Positions 54,679 to 63,907 of a DNA stretch of 64,000 bases are shown here, piece by piece. The notes beneath the pieces were generated by a model. It was given only the letters and a program-made list of their open reading frames with translations. It had not been told where the DNA came from and did no database searches. A program made the translations under genes and the position numbers. The DNA comes from Fulvimarina manganoxydans (GTDB lineage: Bacteria > Pseudomonadota > Alphaproteobacteria > Rhizobiales > Rhizobiaceae). Positions within the stretch are counted from its first letter, which is position 1. Each line of letters opens with the position of its first letter. Where the stretch lies: the NCBI RefSeq assembly GCF_900176465.1, contig NZ_FWXR01000010.1:86015-150014 (forward strand). The letters are read 5' to 3'.

Positions 54679-56097
54679 TCAGCCGAAACGGCGCAAAAAG
54701 CCAATGGCTCGCCGAACGAGCGGCTTCTTCGCATAGGGCGAATAGTAGGCGGTCGCCGCCCGTTTGCCAATTTCCGACAGGGTCGGATAGGGGGAGACGA
54801 AGCCTTGCAGATCGGACAGCGACATGCCCTTGGCGACGGCGAGAGACAAGAGATTGGTGATCTCGCCGGCGCCCGCCCCGACGACCCCGGCCCCGATCAG
54901 CTTGCCGCGCCGACCGACGACGAGCTTGACGAGCCCTTCGGTTGCCCGCTCGGCCTGGGCGCGATCGTTCTCCGCATAGGGCCAGGTGATCGCCGAGACG
55001 TCGAGCCCGGCCTCGCGCGCCTCCGCCTCGGTGCGACCGACCTGTCCGAGTTCGGGATCGGTATAGGTCACGCGCGGCATGGTCTCGTGACGCGTGCGCA
55101 CCGGCAGGCGGAAGAGGATCGCCCTGATGACGAGCCCAGCGTGATAATTTGCCACATGGGTGAATTGCGGCCCGCCGGCAATGTCGCCGATCGCATAGGC
55201 TCGGCGATTGCTCGTTCGAAGATCGCGCCCGACCTTGATGCTCGCCTTGTCATGGTCGATGCTGGCCGCTTCCAAGCCGAGACCGTCCACATTCGGCTTG
55301 CGGCCCACGGCGATAAGCAGATGGCTGCCCTCAACGAGAAGCGTCTCCTTGCCTCGCTCGGCATGGACCTTCAGGGCTCCGGCCTCACCCCCGACCCTCA
55401 CGACCCGGGCACCCGTCTCGATCCGCACGCCTTCCGCCCGAAGCCGCTTCAGAACGACGTCAGCAAGCTCCCGGTCGTCTCGCGCAAGGGCTTCGCCCGC
55501 GGCAAGCACGGTGACCTCGGAGCCGAGGCGGCGATGGGCGGCGGCCATTTCAAGCCCGATCGGCCCGCCGCCCACGACGACGAGATGTTTCGGCGCCTCT
55601 GTCAGTTCGAACAACGTCTCGTTGGTCAGGAACGGCACCTGATCGAGCCCCTCGATCGCCGGCACCAGCGGAGACGAGCCCGCCGCGATCACGAAGCGTC
55701 GCGCTCGGATCGCCTCGCCGCCGGCTTCAACGGTGCGCGCGTCGACGAAGCGGGCATCGGCCTGAACGACCTTGACGCCGAGGCCCTCGAAGCGCTCGAC
55801 CGAATCATTGGGCGCGATCGTCTCGATGACGCCGCGCACATGGGCGTTGACGGCGGCGAAATCGATGTCGGGTTCGGCGGAGGTGATGCCGAAGCGGATG
55901 GCGGTGCGAAAGGCTTCCGCCCGTTTTCCGGCCGCGATCAGCGCTTTGGACGGCACACAGCCGTAATTGAGGCAGTCGCCCCCCATTCGGCCCCGCTCGA
56001 TCAAGACGACCGGGACACCAAAGGCGGCGGCGGCGGCGGCCACCGTCAGCCCGCCGGAGCCGGCGCCGATGACGCAGATATCGGGTTCGAGCACCAT
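54679..56097 (-). CDS. Flavin disulfide reductase, mercuric-reductase/lipoamide-dehydrogenase-like
   Basis: 472 residues. FAD site CVIGAGSGGLTVA, redox pair GGDCLNYGCVPSKAL, NAD(P) site LVVVGGGPIGLEMAAAHRRLG, second FAD site RAYAIGDIAGGPQFTH, and interface domain ending YPTLSEIGKRAA. The His of lipoamide dehydrogenases before PTLSE is Tyr (SPYPTLSE), as in the MerA-like group; the C-terminal Cys pair of true MerA is missing. So neither enzyme name is safe. Start MVLEPDICVIG; five bases after the VTT gene, which implies a unit. Confidence 0.88.
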   Translation of the reverse strand: MVLEPDICVIGAGSGGLTVAAAAAAFGVPVVLIERGRMGGDCLNYGCVPSKALIAAGKRAEAFRTAIRFGITSAEPDIDFAAVNAHVRGVIETIAPNDSVERFEGLGVKVVQADARFVDARTVEAGGEAIRARRFVIAAGSSPLVPAIEGLDQVPFLTNETLFELTEAPKHLVVVGGGPIGLEMAAAHRRLGSEVTVLAAGEALARDDRELADVVLKRLRAEGVRIETGARVVRVGGEAGALKVHAERGKETLLVEGSHLLIAVGRKPNVDGLGLEAASIDHDKASIKVGRDLRTSNRRAYAIGDIAGGPQFTHVANYHAGLVIRAILFRLPVRTRHETMPRVTYTDPELGQVGRTEAEAREAGLDVSAITWPYAENDRAQAERATEGLVKLVVGRRGKLIGAGVVGAGAGEITNLLSLAVAKGMSLSDLQGFVSPYPTLSEIGKRAATAYYSPYAKKPLVRRAIGFLRRFG

Positions 56098-56102
56098 GGC
56101 GG

Positions 56103-56870
56103 TCAAAGCCCCTTGTCGCTGAGGGCCGGGCTGCGGCCTTTGAGGAACGTCTTCTTCAGAAGAAGGCCGAGCACCGAGAGAGCGCACAGGCCGAACAAGG
56201 CGACCGTCATCTCCGTGGTCACCAGATCGCCGATCGTCACGGGCCCGTCATGGGCCACATTGGCGACCGCCTGATCGATTCCGCTGCCGAGAAAGGCATA
56301 GACGAATGAGCCCGGAATGATGCCGAGAAAGGTCGCGAGCACATAGGTGCGCAGCGAGATATCCACAAAGGCCGGGGCGATATTGACGGCGAAGAAGGGC
56401 AGAATTGGCGTCAAGCGCATGACGAGGAGGTAGGAAAAGGCGTCGTTGCGAAAGCCTTCGGCAAAGCGGCTGACCGCCCCGCCGGCCCTGCGGCGCAGAA
56501 AGTCTCCAAAGGCATGGCGGGCGGCCAGAAAGATCACCGCCGCCCCGATCGTCGCGCCGATCACCGTCAGCGCCCCGCCGATGAGCCAGCCAAAAACGAA
56601 GCCGGCCGCGACCGTGATGATCGAGGCCGCCGGGAAAGCGATCGCGACGAGAACCGCATAGAGGAGGATATAGACCGCGATCGAGAGGGCGAGATGGGCC
56701 TCCACCTCGGCCCGCAACGCCTCCCGGCTGTTGAGAAAGACCTCCAAAGAAAGATATTGGTCGAGCCCGGCGGCATAAGCGCCGGCGAGCGCCAGGAGAA
56801 CGACCGCCAAGGGCCAGAAGCGCTGCCAAGATGGTCGCCCTTTGGGGCCCTCGTCTTCAAATTCCGGCAC
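56103..56870 (-). CDS. TVP38/TMEM64 (VTT/DedA-like) membrane protein
   Basis: 255 residues, about six membrane segments. VTT core: FPAASIITVAAGFVFGWLIG, then FSYLLVMRLTPILPFFAVNI and TFLGIIPGSFVYAFLGSG, the signature of the family. Together with a MerA-like reductase it is a commonly seen pair in Proteobacteria. Possibly involved in membrane lipid or ion handling; function not established. Divergent from rpmH. Confidence 0.9.
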   Translation of the reverse strand: MPEFEDEGPKGRPSWQRFWPLAVVLLALAGAYAAGLDQYLSLEVFLNSREALRAEVEAHLALSIAVYILLYAVLVAIAFPAASIITVAAGFVFGWLIGGALTVIGATIGAAVIFLAARHAFGDFLRRRAGGAVSRFAEGFRNDAFSYLLVMRLTPILPFFAVNIAPAFVDISLRTYVLATFLGIIPGSFVYAFLGSGIDQAVANVAHDGPVTIGDLVTTEMTVALFGLCALSVLGLLLKKTFLKGRSPALSDKGL

Positions 56871-57201
56871 TGGAAGCTATCCTTTCGCCTCGCCTAAGAC
56901 CGCTCCGCCCTGTTTCTCGGCTAAGCCCCGTGAAAGGCAACCGCACAAACCTGTCACAAGCGGTCACCTTGCCGCGAGCGCGTCCCGTCCGACAGGCCTT
57001 ACGGCCATCCTTCACGAAGCTTGCGATCTTGCCTGTCATGCATTCGTTGACTTTGACCGCCTTTCGCCCTTATAAGCCCGGCGACGAGCGGACGGTGTCC
57101 TGCGCGGCGGTGGCATTTGCCCTGCCCTCGCCGCCGCCGAGAAGTTCAAGAGATCATTCGAGACGAAGGGTCCACGCGTTACAGGGCGTGGGAGAGACAC
57201 G
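56871..57201. other. Divergent region upstream of rpmH
   Basis: About 330 bases with the rpmH promoter; no DnaA boxes (TTATCCACA) were seen, so no origin is called here. Confidence 0.6.
57047..57075 (+). promoter_or_regulatory. Promoter for rpmH
   Basis: TTGACT, 17 bases, TTATAA. Best sigma-70-like promoter in the window, about 125 bases before the start. Confidence 0.7.
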
Positions 57202-57336
57202 ATGAAGCGTACCTATCAGCCATCCAGGCTCGTTCGTAAGCGCCGCCATGGTTTTCGCGCGCGCATGGCGACCAAGGGTGGTCGCAAGGTGATCGCGGCT
57301 CGCCGCTCGCGCGGCCGCAAGCGCCTGTCGGCCTGA
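57202..57336 (+). CDS. rpmH: 50S ribosomal protein L34
   Basis: 44 residues, [18 protein letters not shown], then [20 protein letters not shown], the complete L34 sequence. GGAGAG precedes the ATG. First gene of the rpmH-rnpA-yidC unit. Confidence 0.97.
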   Translation: MKRTYQPSRLVRKRRHGFRARMATKGGRKVIAARRSRGRKRLSA

Positions 57337-57410
57337 CCTAAGCGATCCTCGCGCGCCCCGTCCGCTTTCCCGCGGGCGGGATTGCAGCGCTCGGCATGAC
57401 GGAGGCCGAC

Positions 57411-57782
57411 ATGTCGGTCGAGCGGATGACCAAGCGCTCCGAATTCCTCGCCGCACGTCGGGGCCGTCGTCTGAACGGCCCTTATTTCTTTGTCGAGACT
57501 CGCGAGCGGGGCGACGATGCGCCGCCGCGATTGGGTCTGACCGTGACGAAGAAGGTCGGCAAGGCGGTTCTGCGCAACCGAATCCGCCGAAGGCTGCGCG
57601 AAGCGGTGCGGGTCGGAGCGGCAGAGGCCATGGCGAAGGGGGTCGACTACGTCGTCGTCGCGCGAGCCGACGTCGCGGACCTGCCCTTCGGCGAACTCGT
57701 CAACGAATTGTCCCGGCGCTTCTCGCGCCTCGCCGCCCAGAGTGGCGATGGTCAGGGACGGCGGCGCCAGAGCGGCGCTTAA
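57411..57782 (+). CDS. rnpA: Ribonuclease P protein component
   Basis: 123 residues. RMTKRSEFLAARRGRRLNGP, LGLTVTKKVGKAVLRNRIRR with the RNR signature, and the DYVVVARAD strand. Binds RNase P RNA for tRNA 5' maturation. ATG at 57411 follows GGAGG at five bases; the ATG at 57396 lacks a site. Confidence 0.95.
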   Translation: MSVERMTKRSEFLAARRGRRLNGPYFFVETRERGDDAPPRLGLTVTKKVGKAVLRNRIRRRLREAVRVGAAEAMAKGVDYVVVARADVADLPFGELVNELSRRFSRLAAQSGDGQGRRRQSGA

Positions 57783-57801
57783 TCCATCGAGGTCCTGAAG
57801 G

Positions 57802-59625
57802 ATGGAGAACAACCGCAACTTCCTGATCGCGATGGCCTTGTCGATCGCCGTGCTCATCGGCTGGCAATTCCTCGTGGTCAGCCCGCGGATGGAAGCCGAG
57901 CGCCAGCGGCAGGCGGAGATCGCCGAGAGCCAGACGCCGGCCAATGACGGCTCGCTGCAGACGCCCCAGACCCCGGCCGGCACTCAGCAGGACAGCCTGA
58001 CCGCGCCATCGGGACGCGAAAGCGTCGTCTCGAGCCCGCAGCTTCCTGCCGCCGGCGATCGCGCTGCCGTTCTCGCCCAGTCGAATCGCGTTCCGATCGA
58101 CACGCCGGAACTGTCCGGCTCGATCAACCTGACCGGCGCTCGCCTCGACGATCTGCGCCTCAAGCACTATCACGAGACCGTCGACGATTCCTCGCCGACC
58201 ATCGTTCTCCTTTCGCCCGAGGCGATGCCCAACGGCTATTTCGCCGAATATGGCTTCATCGCGCCGGGCAGCGGCCAGATCGCGGGCGCCGCGACGCAGT
58301 GGCAGGCGCCCGCAGGCGCGGAGCTGACCCCCAATTCACCGGTGACCCTGACGGCCACGACCGCGAACGGCCTGGAAATCCAGCGCACGATCTCGGTCGA
58401 CGACAAGTTCATGTTCACCTTCGAGGACCGCGTCCACAATTCCGGCGATGCGGCCGTGAGCATTCAGCCCTATGGGCGGATCGCGCGCTATTCCAAGCCG
58501 GAAGTTGCCTCGGCCTATGTCCTCTTCGAAGGCCTGCTCGGCGTCTTCGGCGAGGCCGGCCTGGAAGAGACCAAATATTCGGCGATCGAGGACGACAAGA
58601 AGATCACCCAGCCCAAGGCGACCGGCGGCTGGCTCGGTATCACCGACAAATATTGGGCGACGACGCTGGTGCCGGAGGGCAATCGCCCCTTCGATTCCCA
58701 ATTCCTCTATCGAGAAGGCCAGCGCCCACATTATCAGACCGAATATCTCGCCGACGCGATCCAGATCGCGCCGGGCGCCGAGGCCACGACGACGTCGCGC
58801 ACCTTTGCCGGCGCCAAGGTCGTCGATGTCATCGACTCCTATGAGGATACGCTGAACATCCGTCAGTTCGGTCAGCTGATCGACTGGGGCTGGTTCTATT
58901 TCATCACCCGGCCGATGTTCCATGCGCTGGACTACATCTATCGGCTGGTCGGCAATTTCGGCGTCGCCATCCTCGTCGTCACGGTCTTCCTGAAGCTGCT
59001 TTTCTTCCCGCTCGCCAATAAGAGCTACAAGTCGATGGCGCGTATGAAGACCGTGCAGCCGAAGATCATGGAGATGCGCGAGAAATATAAGGACGATCGG
59101 ACCAAGCAGCAGCAGGAGATGATGCGCCTCTATAAGGAGGAGAAGATCAATCCGGCCGCCGGTTGCTGGCCCGTCCTGGTGCAGATTCCGGTCTTTTTCG
59201 CTCTCTATAAGGTGCTCTATGTGACGATCGAAATGCGTCACGCGCCCTTCTTCGGCTGGATCCAGGATCTGGCAGCGCCGGACCCGACCTCGATCTTCAA
59301 TCTCTTCGGGCTGATCCCGCTGGAGCTGCCGCATATTCTGATGGTCGGCGTGTGGCCGATCCTGATGGGCATCACGATGTTCATCCAGATGAAGCTGAAT
59401 CCGACGCCGCCGGACCCGACCCAGGCGATGATCTTCACCTGGATGCCGATCGTCTTCACCTTCATGCTGGCCGCCTTCCCGGCGGGTCTCGTGATCTACT
59501 GGACATGGAACAACACCCTGTCGATCATCCAGCAGAGCGTAATCATGAAGCGCAACGGCGCCAAGATCGAACTGTTCGACAATTTGAAAGATACGTTCAA
59601 ACGAAAACCGAAGGCCTCGTCCTGA
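57802..59625 (+). CDS. yidC: Membrane protein insertase YidC
   Basis: 607 residues. N-terminal helix (LIAMALSIAVLIGWQFLVV), a large periplasmic domain (to about residue 350), and the 60K insertase domain with YIYRLVGNFGVAILVVTVF, FPLANKSYKSMARMKTVQPK, LVQIPVFFALYKVLYVTIEM and PIVFTFMLAAFPAGLVIYW. Inserts and folds inner-membrane proteins. Nineteen bases after rnpA. Ends in a strong terminator. Confidence 0.97.
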   Translation: MENNRNFLIAMALSIAVLIGWQFLVVSPRMEAERQRQAEIAESQTPANDGSLQTPQTPAGTQQDSLTAPSGRESVVSSPQLPAAGDRAAVLAQSNRVPIDTPELSGSINLTGARLDDLRLKHYHETVDDSSPTIVLLSPEAMPNGYFAEYGFIAPGSGQIAGAATQWQAPAGAELTPNSPVTLTATTANGLEIQRTISVDDKFMFTFEDRVHNSGDAAVSIQPYGRIARYSKPEVASAYVLFEGLLGVFGEAGLEETKYSAIEDDKKITQPKATGGWLGITDKYWATTLVPEGNRPFDSQFLYREGQRPHYQTEYLADAIQIAPGAEATTTSRTFAGAKVVDVIDSYEDTLNIRQFGQLIDWGWFYFITRPMFHALDYIYRLVGNFGVAILVVTVFLKLLFFPLANKSYKSMARMKTVQPKIMEMREKYKDDRTKQQQEMMRLYKEEKINPAAGCWPVLVQIPVFFALYKVLYVTIEMRHAPFFGWIQDLAAPDPTSIFNLFGLIPLELPHILMVGVWPILMGITMFIQMKLNPTPPDPTQAMIFTWMPIVFTFMLAAFPAGLVIYWTWNNTLSIIQQSVIMKRNGAKIELFDNLKDTFKRKPKASS

Positions 59626-60008
59626 GGTCGTTCAAACTGATATGCTTCGATGGCGGGCCGGAAACGGTCCGCCATTTTTCTTTGAGTTCGAGGACGAGCC
59701 TCGCAAAGCATCACCGTTTTGCTGAGCCCTTTCATCCAAGTGCCAAATGGCGTAGGGACAGCTGCGCATCCTCGCCTTGCTCGCTTGCCAAGCAAGGCAT
59801 TGGCGGCCCGGCAAGCCAATGAAACCTGCCGCAAGAGCGAACCAGGGAAGAGACCTCAGGTCCGATGAACAACTGACACCGAAAGCACCGATCGTTTTGC
59901 TCGTCTTAGCCGCAGGACCGCTCGAAGGTTCCAAGGCGACGAGAGCGTCTTCGGTCGCGCCCGGTCCATCGAACCCGCCCGTCCCCTCACCTCGCCAGGA
60001 CGCCCCTC
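59626..60008. other. yidC-acetyltransferase intergenic region
   Basis: About 380 bases: the yidC terminator, then no clear gene, repeat or promoter. In rhizobia engB usually follows yidC closely. Confidence 0.5.
59650..59680 (+). terminator. Terminator of the rpmH-rnpA-yidC unit
   Basis: ATGGCGGGCCG-GAAA-CGGTCCGCCAT, 11 bp with one G-T and a GNRA loop, then TTTTC. Confidence 0.88.
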
Positions 60009-60647
60009 ATGCAAGGCCCCAGCCCGCTCGCCCCGCACCCGATCGCCGCCCATCCGCGCGTCGGTTTCTTGAAACCCCTTGTCGATCACCCGCAGATCGA
60101 GATCGGCGAATACACCTATTATGACGACCCAAGCGGCCCCGAGCATTTCGTGGAGCGCTGCGTCGGCCATCTCTATCCCTTCATCGAGGACAGGCTCGTC
60201 ATCGGTCGCTTCTGCGCCCTCGCCCACGGCATTCAGTTCGTCATGAACGGCGCCAACCATGCCATGACCGGCTTTTCGACCTTTCCCTTCAATATCTTTG
60301 GCGAAGGCTGGGAGAAGGGTTTTGACGTGAACACCATCCTGTCCGGGCTGAAGGGCGATACGATCGTCGGAAACGATGTCTGGATCGGCGAGAAGGCCGT
60401 GATCATGCCAGGCGTTTCGATCGGCGATGGCGCGATCGTCGCCGCCCACGCGGTTGTCACGGCACCCGTTCGCCCCTACGAGATCGTCGGCGGCAATCCC
60501 GCAAAGCCGATCCGTCGGCGTTTCGACGAGGCGACCGTGGACCGGTTGCTGGCGATCGCCTGGTGGGACTGGCCAGCCGAGAAGATCGGCCGCAATCTGA
60601 ATGCCATTCGCGGGTCGGACATCGACGCCCTGGAGAACGCCGCATGA
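60009..60647 (+). CDS. CatB/Vat-family (XAT) left-handed beta-helix acetyltransferase
   Basis: 212 residues. [23 protein letters not shown] region ([15 protein letters not shown]), [20 protein letters not shown] with the catalytic His, [11 protein letters not shown], hexapeptide repeats ([20 protein letters not shown]), and [16 protein letters not shown]. These match the type B chloramphenicol/streptogramin acetyltransferases; the true substrate of a chromosomal copy like this may be something else. engB overlaps its stop by ATGA, an unusual pairing. Confidence 0.9.
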   Translation: MQGPSPLAPHPIAAHPRVGFLKPLVDHPQIEIGEYTYYDDPSGPEHFVERCVGHLYPFIEDRLVIGRFCALAHGIQFVMNGANHAMTGFSTFPFNIFGEGWEKGFDVNTILSGLKGDTIVGNDVWIGEKAVIMPGVSIGDGAIVAAHAVVTAPVRPYEIVGGNPAKPIRRRFDEATVDRLLAIAWWDWPAEKIGRNLNAIRGSDIDALENAA

Positions 60648-61315
60648 GCGACACCGACATAAAATCCGACGGGGCACCCGAGACCGGAGGCGTCCGGCTC
60701 TTTCGCAAGCCCTGGATCTTCGTGCGCGGCGTGCCGGCGATGAAGTTCCTCCCTTTGGAGGGGCCGCCGGAAGTCGCCTTTGCCGGCCGCTCCAATGTGG
60801 GCAAGTCTTCGCTGATCAACGCTCTTCTCGGCCAGAAGGGCCTGGCGCGCACCTCCAACACGCCCGGTCGGACCCAGGAGCTGAACTATTTCGTGCCCGA
60901 CGGCTTCGGAAAAGATCTGTCCGACATCCCGCCGCTCGCCCTCGTCGACATGCCGGGCTATGGCTATGCCAAGGCGCCGAAGGAGAAGGTCGACGCCTGG
61001 ACCGAACTCGTCTTCGACTATCTGCGCGGCCGGGCGAGCCTCAAGCGCGTCTTCGTGCTGATCGACGCGCGCCACGGCATCAAGGCGAATGACGAGGAAG
61101 TCCTGGGCCTTCTCGACAAGGCGGCCGTCTCCTATCAGATCGTTCTGACCAAGACCGACAAGATCAAGGCCTATGGCGTGCCGAAGCTGATTGCGGCGAC
61201 CGCCGAGGCGATCAAAAAGCGCCCGGCCGCCTTTCCCGGCATCATCGCGACCTCCTCGGAAAAGCGCGCCGGGATCGAAGAGCTGCAGATGACCCTCGCC
61301 AATCTGGCCGAGTAA
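60644..61315 (+). CDS. engB: Ribosome-biogenesis GTPase EngB (YihA/YsxC)
   Basis: 223 residues. G1 [16 protein letters not shown]2 [15 protein letters not shown]3 [11 protein letters not shown]4 TKTDKI; N-terminal extension of about 45 residues usual in alphaproteobacteria. Required for 50S maturation. Start at 60644 overlaps the acetyltransferase stop; the in-frame extension back to 60563 is out of context. Confidence 0.96.
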   Translation: MSDTDIKSDGAPETGGVRLFRKPWIFVRGVPAMKFLPLEGPPEVAFAGRSNVGKSSLINALLGQKGLARTSNTPGRTQELNYFVPDGFGKDLSDIPPLALVDMPGYGYAKAPKEKVDAWTELVFDYLRGRASLKRVFVLIDARHGIKANDEEVLGLLDKAAVSYQIVLTKTDKIKAYGVPKLIAATAEAIKKRPAAFPGIIATSSEKRAGIEELQMTLANLAE

Positions 61316-61402
61316 GGCCTGGCTCGGCGCCCAAGCGGTGCCGGCTCGCATCTGCTCGCAGGCCACATTGCCTCGCCCATCGCCAGGCGCTAACACCCAC
61401 CC

Positions 61403-62374
61403 ATGGCTCTCAATCTCGCTTTCATGGGCACGCCTGCCTTTGCCGTGCCGACCCTTCGCGCGCTCTATGACGCCGGCCACCGCATCGCCGCCGTCTATTC
61501 CCAGCCGCCGCGCAAGGCGGGCCGTCGCGGCCTGACGCTGACGCCCTCTCCCGTCCATGCGGCCGCCGAAGAACTCGGCCTCGAAGTCCGCACGCCGCTG
61601 AACTTCAAGGACGAGGCGGACAGGGACGCCTTTGCCGCTCTCGATCTCGACGTGGCCGTCGTCGTCGCTTACGGGCTGCTTCTGCCGAAAAGTGTCCTCG
61701 ATATGCCCCGCCATGGCTGCCTCAACGGTCATGGCTCGCTTCTGCCGCGCTGGCGGGGCGCCGCCCCCATTCAGCGCGCCATCGAGGCTGGCGACCCGGC
61801 AACAGGCATGATGGTGATGAAGATGGAGACCGGCCTCGACACCGGCCCTGTCTCTCTCACCGCCGAGACCGAGATCGGGGCGAGCGAGACGGCAGGCGAA
61901 CTCCATGACCGGCTGGCGGCGATCTCGGCCGATCTGATGGTCGAAGCGCTCGACAGACTGGGGGCGGGACAGCTGACCTTCGAGGATCAGGAAAGCCTTG
62001 GCGCGCGAACCGGGCGCGAGGCGACCTATGCCCGCAAGATCGACAAGGCGGAAGCCGCCATCGACTTTTCGAGACCGGGCGAAGAGGTCGCCCATCGGAT
62101 CAACGCCTTTTCGCCCTTTCCCGGCGCCTGGACCGAAATGCCGCTCGGTGACAAGCGCGAGCGGGTGAAGCTCTTGCGGGCTGTCGCCGAAGCGGGCGAC
62201 GGGGCGCCTGGAACGGTCCTCGACGATCGTCTCCTGATCGCCTGTGCCTCGGGCGCCGTGCGCCTTCTGGAACTGCAGCGCGCAGGCGGAAAGCCGATGA
62301 CGGCGGGCGATCTGTTGCGCGGCACGCCTGTTGCGCCAGGCGCTGCGCTGGGCATGATGTCGGACGACGCCTGA
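61403..62374 (+). CDS. fmt: Methionyl-tRNA formyltransferase
   Basis: 323 residues. [15 protein letters not shown], the catalytic Asn-x-His in [18 protein letters not shown], Asp in [10 protein letters not shown], and the C-terminal tRNA-binding domain ([14 protein letters not shown]). Formylates initiator Met-tRNA. Overlaps truA by one base (TGATG). def, the enzyme that reverses its product on proteins, is 25 kb away. Confidence 0.97.
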   Translation: MALNLAFMGTPAFAVPTLRALYDAGHRIAAVYSQPPRKAGRRGLTLTPSPVHAAAEELGLEVRTPLNFKDEADRDAFAALDLDVAVVVAYGLLLPKSVLDMPRHGCLNGHGSLLPRWRGAAPIQRAIEAGDPATGMMVMKMETGLDTGPVSLTAETEIGASETAGELHDRLAAISADLMVEALDRLGAGQLTFEDQESLGARTGREATYARKIDKAEAAIDFSRPGEEVAHRINAFSPFPGAWTEMPLGDKRERVKLLRAVAEAGDGAPGTVLDDRLLIACASGAVRLLELQRAGGKPMTAGDLLRGTPVAPGAALGMMSDDA

Positions 62375-63177
62375 TGCCCCGCTACAAGCTCACCGTCGAA
62401 TATGACGGGCGGCCTTATGTGGGCTGGCAGCGCCAGAAGAACGGGCTGTCCGTGCAGGAGGTCATCGAGACCGCAGCCCACAAGCTCTGCGGCGAGCGGC
62501 CGACCCTGTTCGGCGCGGGCCGCACCGATGCCGGTGTGCATGCCACCGGCCAGGTCGCCCATATCGACCTGCCGAAAGACTATGGCGGCGAGACCGTGCG
62601 CGACGCGCTCAACGCCCATATGCGCGATGAGCGCGTGGCGATCGTCGAGGCCGAAGGGGTCGGCGCGGATTTCGATGCTCGCTTTTCGGCGCGCCGCCGC
62701 TGGTATCTCTATCGCATCTTCAACCGCCGGGCGCCCGCCGCGATCCTGAATGGTCAGGTCTGGTGGGTATCGCGCGATCTCGATATCGAGGCGATGCACG
62801 AGGCCGCGCAGGTGCTCGTGGGCACCCATGATTTCAACACCTTCCGCTCGACCCATTGCCAGGCCAAGAACCCGATTCGGACCCTGGAGAAACTCGACGT
62901 GACGAAGGGGCCCGGCGACGAGGTCCATATCGTCGCCATGGCCCAATCCTTCCTGCACAACCAGATTCGCTCCTTCGCCGGCACGCTGAAGCTCGTCGGC
63001 GAGCAGCGCTGGACAAGCGCCGACGTCAGAGACGCACTCGACGCGCGCGATCGCACCGCCTGCGGCCCCGTCGCGCCACCGGACGGGCTCTATCTGACGG
63101 CCGTCGACTATACGGGCGAGCCCAAGCGCACCTTGCCGCCTTACGACGCCGCCTCGGCGCCAACCGACATCGACTGA
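62374..63177 (+). CDS. truA: tRNA pseudouridine(38-40) synthase
   Basis: 267 residues. [20 protein letters not shown], catalytic Asp in [31 protein letters not shown] and [17 protein letters not shown]. Isomerises uridines 38-40 in the anticodon stem. Coupled to fmt. Confidence 0.97.
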   Translation: MPRYKLTVEYDGRPYVGWQRQKNGLSVQEVIETAAHKLCGERPTLFGAGRTDAGVHATGQVAHIDLPKDYGGETVRDALNAHMRDERVAIVEAEGVGADFDARFSARRRWYLYRIFNRRAPAAILNGQVWWVSRDLDIEAMHEAAQVLVGTHDFNTFRSTHCQAKNPIRTLEKLDVTKGPGDEVHIVAMAQSFLHNQIRSFAGTLKLVGEQRWTSADVRDALDARDRTACGPVAPPDGLYLTAVDYTGEPKRTLPPYDAASAPTDID

Positions 63178-63250
63178 CCAACTCTTCGGCAGTCTGCCTC
63201 GTTGAGGGCGATCTCGGCCCGGATCGACCCGCAATAGCCCCATTTGCAGC

Positions 63251-63266
63251 TGGCACGCTCGTTGCA
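63251..63266 (+). promoter_or_regulatory. Sigma-54 promoter for cynS
   Basis: TGGCACG, four bases, TTGCA: an exact -24/-12 consensus with correct spacing, 42 bases before the cyanase start. Confidence 0.8.
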
Positions 63267-63308
63267 ACTCGTCTCTCCGACACTCACAGGCTGGAGGACA
63301 AAGCTGCC

Positions 63309-63797
63309 ATGATCCGTTCCGAACTCACCGAGAAGATCCTCGACGTCAAACGCGAGAAGGATCTCAGCTGGAAGGCGATCGCCGAGGCGATCGGCGGCTA
63401 CAACCAGATCTTCATCACCACGGCGCTCCTCGGCGATATGCCGCTTCCCTGCCCCCAGGCGGCCAAGGCCGCCGAGCTCTTCGGCCTTACCAAGTCGGAA
63501 GAGAAGATGCTGACCGAAATCCCCATGCGCGGACGCGAGACGATCATGCCGCCCCAAGACCCGACGCTCTATCGCTTCTACGAGGCGATGCTGATCTTCG
63601 GGCCGGCCATGAAGGAGACGCTGCACGAGGAGTTCGGCGACGGCATCATGTCGGCCATCGACTATGTGGTGAAGATGGAGCGCGAGCCGGATCCGGCCGG
63701 CGACCGCGTCAAGATCACCATGAGCGGCAAGTTCCTGCCCTATAAATATCACGAGCCGAAGGACGGCGCGCAGGCCTCCGGCGCCCGGCAGGTCTGA
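63309..63797 (+). CDS. cynS: Cyanate hydratase (cyanase)
   Basis: 162 residues, E. coli has 156. N-terminal helix domain (ILDVKREKDLSWKAIAEAIG), linker MPPQDPTLYRF, and the catalytic domain with Arg and Glu of LYRFYEAMLIFG and Ser of GIMSAIDYVVKM; end KYHEPKDG. Converts cyanate and bicarbonate to ammonia and CO2, a nitrogen source and detoxification step. GGAGG sets the start. No cynT or transporter is next to it in the window; downstream is cut by the window edge. Confidence 0.95.
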   Translation: MIRSELTEKILDVKREKDLSWKAIAEAIGGYNQIFITTALLGDMPLPCPQAAKAAELFGLTKSEEKMLTEIPMRGRETIMPPQDPTLYRFYEAMLIFGPAMKETLHEEFGDGIMSAIDYVVKMEREPDPAGDRVKITMSGKFLPYKYHEPKDGAQASGARQV

Positions 63798-63830
63798 ACC
63801 CCGCCTCGGTGAGACCGTCCGTCCGACTGC

Positions 63831-63850
63831 GTCAGCCGGAAACGGCTGAC
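63831..63850 (+). terminator. Hairpin after cynS
   Basis: GTCAGCCG-GAAA-CGGCTGAC, perfect 8 bp with a GNRA loop; no T-tract. Confidence 0.45.
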
Positions 63851-63875
63851 AATGAATCGAAACATTGAGACCGGT

Positions 63876-63907
63876 CGTCATCCTCGGCCCGTTAGGGCCG
63901 GGGACCC
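63876..63907 (+). repeat. REP-like palindromic element, family 1
   Basis: CGTCATCCTCGGCCCG, two bases, AGGGCCGGGGACCC; third near-identical copy in the window. Confidence 0.75.

Noticed and set aside
54679..56097. Annotation as true mercuric reductase (merA)
   Set aside because: The C-terminal Cys pair and N-terminal metal-binding domain of MerA are absent and no mer genes are nearby.
56871..57201. Possible replication origin near rpmH
   Set aside because: No DnaA boxes, no AT-rich unwinding region, and dnaA/dnaN are absent.
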